A DNA stretch of 11,654 bases. Source: UBA1738 sp003453455. Its GTDB lineage: Bacteria; Bacillota; Clostridia; UBA1381. Position numbers and translations under genes: made by a program. This document shows positions 7,291 to 11,654 of this stretch, one piece after another; within the stretch, counting starts at the first letter, position 1; each line of letters opens with the position of its first letter. Below the pieces are notes generated by a model that saw nothing but the letters and a program-made list of their open reading frames with translations, did no database searches and was not told the origin of the DNA. The DNA lies in assembly GCA_946621875.1 (NCBI GenBank), contig CAMOOX010000043.1, positions 1 through 11,654 on the forward strand, read 5' to 3'.

Positions 7291-7324
7291 GTGTAAAAGT
7301 TTATTTTAAAAGGAGCATATTATT

Positions 7325-7543
7325 ATGAGATTATCAGATGCAAAAAAAGGTTCTTCATATATAGTCTTGGGTATTGACCTTGACCTTAAAGTAAAAAGGC
7401 GTCTTCAAATGCTTGGAATGACGCACGGAACCGCAATAGACATTTTAAATAAAAAAATATCAGGACCTATGATTATAAAGGTTCGCGGAACACGCTTTGC
7501 CGTAGGCAAAAAGTTTTGTGACGGGATTATTTTGGAGGATTAG
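7325..7543 (+). CDS. feoA: Ferrous iron transport protein A (FeoA, SH3-like)
   Basis: This is a small cytosolic protein that assists the FeoB ferrous-iron channel, thought to act through an SH3-like fold that contacts FeoB or its G domain. It is 72 aa, a usual length. It shows the family pattern of an early LGID segment, KRRLQMLGMTHG (residues 24-35), the strand region TAIDILNKKISGPMIIKVRG, and RFAVGKK near the end. AGGAG at 7311-7315, nine nt before the ATG, supports the start. feoB follows after 2 nt, and the feoB Shine-Dalgarno GGAGG lies in the last codons of feoA. Only one FeoA is present and no FeoC is visible. Confidence 0.93.
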   Translation: MRLSDAKKGSSYIVLGIDLDLKVKRRLQMLGMTHGTAIDILNKKISGPMIIKVRGTRFAVGKKFCDGIILED

Positions 7544-7545
7544 CC

Positions 7546-9621
7546 ATGGCAGAATTAAATATCGCATTTATAGGTAACCCAAATTGTGGAAAAACTACGC
7601 TTTTTAACGCATACACAGGTGCAAATTTAAAGGTTGCAAACTGGCCCGGCGTAACGGTTGAAAAGATTGAAGGAAAAATGAATTATCACGGACATACCTT
7701 TAATCTTGTGGACCTTCCGGGGCTTTATTCGCTTACATCATACACAATGGAAGAAACTCTCGCAAGGGAATACATATTAGGTGACAGCGTTGATGTCATC
7801 ATAGATGTTGCAGACGCGTCAAGCTTAGAGCGAAATTTATATCTTACCTTGCAGCTGATAGAACTTGGAAAACCCGTTGTTTTAGCACTCAATATGATGG
7901 ATATTGTTGAAGAACGGGGTATGGAAATTGATATGCACCGTCTTCCCGAAATGCTCGGCATTCCCGTAATTCCCGTAAGTGCGAGAAAAAGGACGGGGCT
8001 TGATATTTTAATGCACGCAGCAGAGCATCACGCAGGCAGACCGCACGATCTTACAGAACATCATCATCACGAAATGCCGCACTTGGAATTTACCGATGAT
8101 TTAAATCAAGGCGCATACGTGCGCCTTACATCAAAGCACCACCGATATGTAACTGTTTATTCCGACGCTATCGAGGAAAAAATAGACTTAGTTTCATCAA
8201 TGCTGAAAAAAGAATATCCCGATATAAAGAATTTGCGCTGGCATGCAATCAAAATTTTAGAGCAGGATGAAAGCGTGATGAAACAGTATCCTGTTAGCCT
8301 TTCGGGAATTGCGGACAAGAGTTACGAATCGGAGATAATAAATGAAAAATATGATTTTATACAGGAAATCATTGATGAAACACTTGTAAATAAAGAAGAA
8401 AAAAGTGCATTTACCGATAAAATCGACCGCGTTTTAACGCACAGCTTTTGGGGCGTTCCTATTTTTCTTGCCGTTATGGCCTGCGTGTTTTTCCTGACCT
8501 TCACAATAGGCGATTGGCTCAAAGGCTTTTTTGAAAATTGGCTCGAAAGCTTCTCGGATGCAGTACGGTTTTCGCTCGCTTCGGTTAATACAAGCCAGAT
8601 GCTTGTTTCGCTAATAGTTGACGGTATTATTGCCGGAGTCGGAAGCGTTTTGACATTCTTACCGAATATTTTTATACTTTTTTTAACCCTCGCCTTTTTG
8701 GAGGACAGCGGGTATATGTCCCGTGTCGCATATGTTATGGACGGAATTATGGGAAAACTGGGACTTTCAGGGCGCGCTTTTATTCCTATGCTTTTAGGTT
8801 TTGGCTGCACTGTACCTGCAATTATGGCGTCTCGCTCCCTGGAAAATAAGCACGACAAGTTGCGCACAATTTTGATTACTCCCTTTATGTCGTGCAGTGC
8901 AAGACTGCCTATTTATGTTATGTTCTCAAAAATATTTTTTGGCAGGTATGCGATAATTTATGCGTATTCTATGTATTTAATCGGCTTTTTTACAGCACTT
9001 CTAATTGCATTTTTAATATCCCGCATTGACAAAAAGAACAATACAGCCGACCTTTTAATCGAACTTCCGGAGTACAAAACGCCAAATGCGCGTACTATTA
9101 TGATATATGTATGGGAAAAGGTACGCGACTATCTCTCAAAAGCAGGAACAACAATTTTCCTTGCCTCCATTGTTTTGTGGTTTATACTTAATTTCGGATT
9201 TGACGGTAATACTTCCGATATGTCACAAAGCTTTGCGGCAAATTTCGGAAAATGGCTTGTGCCTCTTCTTGCACCTGCGGGTCTTGGATATTGGCAGATT
9301 GCGGTAGCGCTCATATCGGGCATTGCGGCAAAAGAAGTAGTTGTGTCAAGTATGGCGGTACTTTATGGAATTTCCAACATTTCCTCACCAAACGGCATGG
9401 CAGCGCTTGGTGAAATGCTTAAAACCGGCGGATTTACGGCATTAAATGCATATTCTATGATGCTCTTCTGCCTTTTATATGTACCCTGTATTGCAACCAT
9501 CGCAACCATAAGGCGCGAAACAGGCTCTCGTTCCCACGCTCTTTTGGCAATAGCAATGCAGCTTGGACTTGCGTGGATAGTTTCCACTATCTTTTATCAG
9601 ATTGGACGCTTCGTGTTATGA
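7546..9621 (+). CDS. feoB: Ferrous iron transporter FeoB with a histidine-rich linker
   Basis: This inner-membrane protein imports Fe(II) and has an N-terminal GTPase. It is 691 aa. G motifs are G1 GNPNCGKT (10-17), G2 threonine in PGVTVE (T37), G3 DLPG (56-59), G4 NMMD (116-119) and G5 SAR (145-147). A helical spacer (GDI region) follows to about 295, then hydrophobic membrane segments from about 301 to 690. The conserved membrane-core motifs are present: GFGCTVPAIMASR (C421), MSCSARLPIY (C450) and YVPCIATIA (C648). Between G5 and the spacer, residues 157-179 hold nine histidines, including four in a row at 172-175, which may bind metal. The start is supported by GGAGG 7 nt upstream. The stop codon overlaps the next gene start (ATGA), so translation of dus is probably coupled. 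The downstream tRNA enzyme is not a known partner of iron transport. Confidence 0.96.
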   Translation: MAELNIAFIGNPNCGKTTLFNAYTGANLKVANWPGVTVEKIEGKMNYHGHTFNLVDLPGLYSLTSYTMEETLAREYILGDSVDVIIDVADASSLERNLYLTLQLIELGKPVVLALNMMDIVEERGMEIDMHRLPEMLGIPVIPVSARKRTGLDILMHAAEHHAGRPHDLTEHHHHEMPHLEFTDDLNQGAYVRLTSKHHRYVTVYSDAIEEKIDLVSSMLKKEYPDIKNLRWHAIKILEQDESVMKQYPVSLSGIADKSYESEIINEKYDFIQEIIDETLVNKEEKSAFTDKIDRVLTHSFWGVPIFLAVMACVFFLTFTIGDWLKGFFENWLESFSDAVRFSLASVNTSQMLVSLIVDGIIAGVGSVLTFLPNIFILFLTLAFLEDSGYMSRVAYVMDGIMGKLGLSGRAFIPMLLGFGCTVPAIMASRSLENKHDKLRTILITPFMSCSARLPIYVMFSKIFFGRYAIIYAYSMYLIGFFTALLIAFLISRIDKKNNTADLLIELPEYKTPNARTIMIYVWEKVRDYLSKAGTTIFLASIVLWFILNFGFDGNTSDMSQSFAANFGKWLVPLLAPAGLGYWQIAVALISGIAAKEVVVSSMAVLYGISNISSPNGMAALGEMLKTGGFTALNAYSMMLFCLLYVPCIATIATIRRETGSRSHALLAIAMQLGLAWIVSTIFYQIGRFVL

Positions 9622-10556
9622 TACCTCAAATTCACCTTGCGCCAATGGCAGGCGTAACGGACAGCTCATTTCGCAAAATCTGCAAAAGCTTCGGTGCAGA
9701 TTTTGTGACAACCGAAATGGTAAGTGCAAAGGGACTTTACTATAAAAGCAAAAAAACAGCGTCGCTTATGGCAATTTCTTCCGAAGAGCAGCCCTGCGCA
9801 ATACAGTTTTTCGGCTCAGACCCCGAAATTATGGCAGAAATTGCACCTCAGCTTGAAAGCGCAGGCGCCGCTAAAATAGATATCAATATGGGCTGTCCTA
9901 TGCCGAAAATAGTCGGAAACGGCGATGGTAGTGCGCTTATGAAAAATCCACATTTAGCAGGAAAAATTGTAAAAGCGGTAAAAGACGCCGTAAATATTCC
10001 TGTTACGGTAAAGTTCCGAAAAGGCTGGGACAGTAACACAGCTTGCGAATTTGCAAAAGTCCTTGAAGCAAACGGCGCTGACGGCTTAGCAGTCCACGCA
10101 AGAACGAAAGAGCAGCTTTATTCGGGAAAAGCCGACCTTTTTGCCATAAAAGAAGTTAAATCCGCCGTGAAAATCCCCGTTATAGGAAATGGCGATATTT
10201 TCACAGCAGAAGATGCAAAAAATATGCTTGATATAACAGGCTGTGACGGGATTATGATAGGTCGGGGAGCACTTGGAAATCCGTTCATTTTCAGGCAAGT
10301 GCGTGAGCTTTTGGAAAATGGTGCCGTAGCATATTACCCCACCGCAAAAGATAAACTCAAAACTGCGCTTTCTCACGCAAATATGCTCTGCTCCGATAAA
10401 GGTGAGCATATCGGTGTATTGGAGGCGCGAAAGCATATAGCCTGGTATTTAAAGGGTATAAAAAACGCAAATAATCTGAAAACTCGTGTTTTTATGGCAA
10501 CATCTCTTGCGGAAATTACCGAAATATTAGAAGGTGCGATACTATCCTGCGAATAG
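9618..10556 (+). CDS. dusB: tRNA-dihydrouridine synthase, DusB family
   Basis: This FMN enzyme reduces a uridine of tRNA to dihydrouridine using NADPH. The protein is 312 aa from ATG 9618, close to the 321 of E. coli DusB. It is a TIM barrel with the FMN motif APMAGVTD (8-15), the catalytic cysteine in INMGCP (C93), VKFRKGWD (131-138), HARTKEQLYSGKADL (160-174), IPVIGNGDI (186-194) and GIMIGRGALGNPFIF (211-225). The C-terminal helical region contains ARKHIAWYLKG (270-280). The ATG overlaps the feoB TGA by four bases (ATGA). An in-frame GTG at 9573 would add 15 residues inside feoB that do not look like the family and is rejected. There is no strong Shine-Dalgarno, which fits coupling to feoB. 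The last codons and stop lie within the terminator stem. Assignment to DusB rather than another Dus class is by overall motif pattern. Confidence 0.92.
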   Translation: MIPQIHLAPMAGVTDSSFRKICKSFGADFVTTEMVSAKGLYYKSKKTASLMAISSEEQPCAIQFFGSDPEIMAEIAPQLESAGAAKIDINMGCPMPKIVGNGDGSALMKNPHLAGKIVKAVKDAVNIPVTVKFRKGWDSNTACEFAKVLEANGADGLAVHARTKEQLYSGKADLFAIKEVKSAVKIPVIGNGDIFTAEDAKNMLDITGCDGIMIGRGALGNPFIFRQVRELLENGAVAYYPTAKDKLKTALSHANMLCSDKGEHIGVLEARKHIAWYLKGIKNANNLKTRVFMATSLAEITEILEGAILSCE

Positions 10557-10578
10557 TGTCGCACACTTTTTTTATTTT
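10534..10578 (+). terminator. Strong intrinsic terminator of feoA-feoB-dus
   Basis: GTGCGATACTAT (10534-10545) pairs with ATAGTGTCGCAC (10553-10564) over 12 bp with one G-U pair and a 7-nt loop. A run of seven T residues follows at 10567-10573, then A and four more T. The dus stop codon (10554-10556) is inside the 3' arm, so the final dus codons form the 5' arm and loop. Confidence 0.93.
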
Positions 10579-10582
10579 GGAC

Positions 10583-10611
10583 TTGATTATCTCCTTTATA
10601 AATGGTATAAT
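10583..10611 (+). promoter_or_regulatory. SigA-type promoter of the L,D-transpeptidase gene
   Basis: TTGATT (10583-10588) and a perfect TATAAT (10606-10611) are separated by 17 bp, starting directly after the terminator T-run. The start codon is 23 nt beyond the -10 box, giving a very short leader that holds little more than the AGGAGG site (10624-10629). Confidence 0.87.
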
Positions 10612-10634
10612 TTTCCTGTTTTTAGGAGGAGTAT

Positions 10635-11555
10635 ATGAAAAAAATTATTTTTTCCCTGATTTTTATACTTTTGATACAAACCGCTGTTTTTGCAGAGGGT
10701 GAGGAAATACAAGAAACTACCGAAAATACTGAAATAGTTGAAGAAGAAATACTGAAAGATGATAACAGCATAAATCTTGTAAATATCTATGTTTTCGGAA
10801 AGGGAGTTGACCTTTCATCCTTCCCCGTTTTTGAGGGAGAAACGCTTATGCTGCCTATAAAGGAGCTTCTATCCTATCTCGGTGCAAATGATTTTTCAGT
10901 TGACAGCGAAAATCAGATTACCATAACCTATGGCAAAAATATTGTTGCTATGCATTTAGGAAAAACAAGTGCAAGTTTAAATCATAAAGATGAAGAGCTT
11001 CCGGCGGCACCTTTTTTGCTCGGTGATATAGTGTATGCCCCTTGTGAAATAGTCTTAAAAAGCCTTGGGTTTACCTTTAAATCAGATACAGACGGTAATA
11101 TGATGTCGGTATATGCTGATTTACCCGAAAATGAGCTTGATTCGGAAAAGTCGGTAAACAGCATGGACTTGCCCTCCGACACACCATACCTCGTATGGGT
11201 AAATAAGTCAAAATATACAGTTTATGTTTTTCTTGGAAAAGATAAAAATTGGCGGGAGGTTTACTCCTGTAAATGCTCGATAGGCGCTCCCGACTCACCT
11301 ACCGTGACGGGTGTATTTAAGTACATATCAAAAGAGAGCAGATGGACATATGACAATTTTTATGTAGGACCAATAATGCGGTTTCACGGCGGCTATGCCA
11401 TACATTCAACACTTTTGAAATTTGACGGAAGTGATTATAATAACGCAGTCGGCGTCAAAAATTCGCACGGCTGCGTGCGTGTCCGCCCTGCGGAGCTTGA
11501 CTGGCTCATATCATATGTGCCGCTTAAAACAACGATTTATGTTAGTGAAAACTGA
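10635..11555 (+). CDS. Secreted L,D-transpeptidase (YkuD) with N-terminal stalk domain
   Basis: This is probably an extracytoplasmic enzyme that makes 3-3 cross-links in peptidoglycan or modifies its stem peptides. The protein is 306 aa. Residues 1-20 are a signal peptide (KK, hydrophobic core, cleavage likely after AVFA). Residues about 22-42 form a very acidic linker. Residues about 48-161 resemble the copper-amine-oxidase N-terminal-like stalk domain (PF07833 type), with LMLPIKELLSYLGA and VYAPCEIVLKSLGF. This domain does not imply copper binding. Residues about 185-303 are the YkuD domain, with H257 in YAIHS and catalytic C280 in SHGCVRV (H278). All expected catalytic residues are present. 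AGGAGG lies 5 nt before the ATG. The gene has its own promoter and terminator, so it is a single-gene unit. The exact cell-wall role cannot be told from sequence. Confidence 0.92.
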   Translation: MKKIIFSLIFILLIQTAVFAEGEEIQETTENTEIVEEEILKDDNSINLVNIYVFGKGVDLSSFPVFEGETLMLPIKELLSYLGANDFSVDSENQITITYGKNIVAMHLGKTSASLNHKDEELPAAPFLLGDIVYAPCEIVLKSLGFTFKSDTDGNMMSVYADLPENELDSEKSVNSMDLPSDTPYLVWVNKSKYTVYVFLGKDKNWREVYSCKCSIGAPDSPTVTGVFKYISKESRWTYDNFYVGPIMRFHGGYAIHSTLLKFDGSDYNNAVGVKNSHGCVRVRPAELDWLISYVPLKTTIYVSEN

Positions 11556-11563
11556 TTTGGTTT

Positions 11564-11601
11564 AAAAGCAGCTGCTTATGTCGCAACTGCTTTTTTGTTT
11601 T
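11564..11601 (+). terminator. Intrinsic terminator of the L,D-transpeptidase gene
   Basis: AAAAGCAG (11564-11571) pairs with CTGCTTTT (11587-11594), with an extra inner GC pair. The T-run 11591-11596 continues as G and four more T. It begins 8 nt after the stop codon. The 5' arm region also contains the self-complementary AAGCAGCTGCTT. Confidence 0.85.
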
Positions 11602-11610
11602 ATATCTACT

Positions 11611-11624
11611 TTTCAATATTGAAA
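11611..11624. repeat. Perfect 14-bp palindrome
   Basis: TTTCAATATTGAAA is fully self-complementary without a spacer, as seen in sites for dimeric regulators. It lies in the noncoding stretch after the transpeptidase terminator and may belong to the promoter of a gene beyond the window. I do not recognise a named site. Confidence 0.35.
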
Positions 11625-11631
11625 TTATATG

Positions 11632-11654
11632 TACTTTGCCTTTGGTGCAAAGTA
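11632..11654. repeat. 8-bp inverted repeat with 7-nt loop at the window edge
   Basis: TACTTTGC (11632-11639) and GCAAAGTA (11647-11654) are perfect complements around CTTTGGT. The stem may extend past the window end. It could be a terminator stem for a converging gene, an operator, or one arm of a dispersed repeat. The cut-off prevents a choice. Confidence 0.4.

Noticed and set aside
7263..7300. Possible Fur box around TGCTAATGTATAATG
   Set aside because: The first seven bases resemble half a Fur box (TGATAAT), but the second half matches only about two of seven positions.
7153..7324. Riboswitch upstream of glgA or feoA
   Set aside because: The predicted leaders are only about 15 and 30 nt, too short for any known aptamer.
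8014..8082. Histidine cluster as a cloning tag or artefact
   Set aside because: The cluster is irregular, in frame within a full FeoB, and uses mixed histidine codons. It appears natural.
8322..8867. 181-codon open frame on the minus strand opposite feoB
   Set aside because: It is composed of the reverse of conserved FeoB membrane segments, with no start signals or family features.
9573..9617. Longer dus start at GTG 9573
   Set aside because: It would overlap feoB by about 49 nt and add residues before the conserved APMAGVTD-type N-terminus. ATG 9618 gives the normal family start and an ATGA overlap.

Overview
The window looks like chromosomal DNA from a low-GC, Gram-positive anaerobe of the Bacillota, most likely class Clostridia and possibly a gut lineage. 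This rests on strong purine-rich Shine-Dalgarno sites (AGGAGG, GGAGG), SigA-type promoters with 17-bp spacers, A/T-rich codon use, a FeoA/FeoB pair, and a secreted L,D-transpeptidase with a stalk domain. That placement is inference from the look of the proteins, not from a search. I see no phage, transposon, CRISPR, tRNA or rRNA sequence.

Left part, minus strand (about 1-930): eda (KDPG aldolase) is followed 1 nt later by kdgK (2-keto-3-deoxygluconate kinase, cut off by the window start). The pair forms the lower Entner-Doudoroff or uronate branch: KdgK makes KDPG from KDG, and Eda splits it into pyruvate and glyceraldehyde-3-phosphate. A good promoter (TTGATT-17-TACAAT) lies upstream. An 11-bp direct repeat with a 22-bp period overlaps it and looks like an operator.

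Middle part, minus strand (about 1045-7202): glgA (glycogen synthase), glgP (glycogen phosphorylase) and a cytoplasmic GH13 alpha-glucan hydrolase form a glycogen operon read from a TTGACA-17-TATCAT promoter. GlgA builds the alpha-1,4 glucan, GlgP removes glucose-1-phosphate from its ends, and the GH13 enzyme probably trims maltodextrin or branched remnants. ADP-glucose pyrophosphorylase and branching enzyme genes are not in the window. GlgA carries an unusual lysine-rich C-terminal tail of about 109 residues. Its coding sequence contains the ribosome-binding region of glgP and overlaps glgP by 53 nt.

Right part, plus strand (about 7257-11600): feoA, feoB and a DusB-type tRNA-dihydrouridine synthase are tightly packed (2-nt gap, then an ATGA overlap). 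They end at a strong terminator whose stem contains the dus stop codon. A separate promoter then drives a secreted L,D-transpeptidase gene with its own terminator. The last 45 bases hold two further inverted repeats.

Most of the window is ordinary central metabolism, iron uptake and cell-wall biology, and I found no clear new multi-gene system. The best candidates for something undescribed are the GlgA lysine-rich tail, the direct-repeat operator at eda-kdgK, and the histidine cluster in FeoB.
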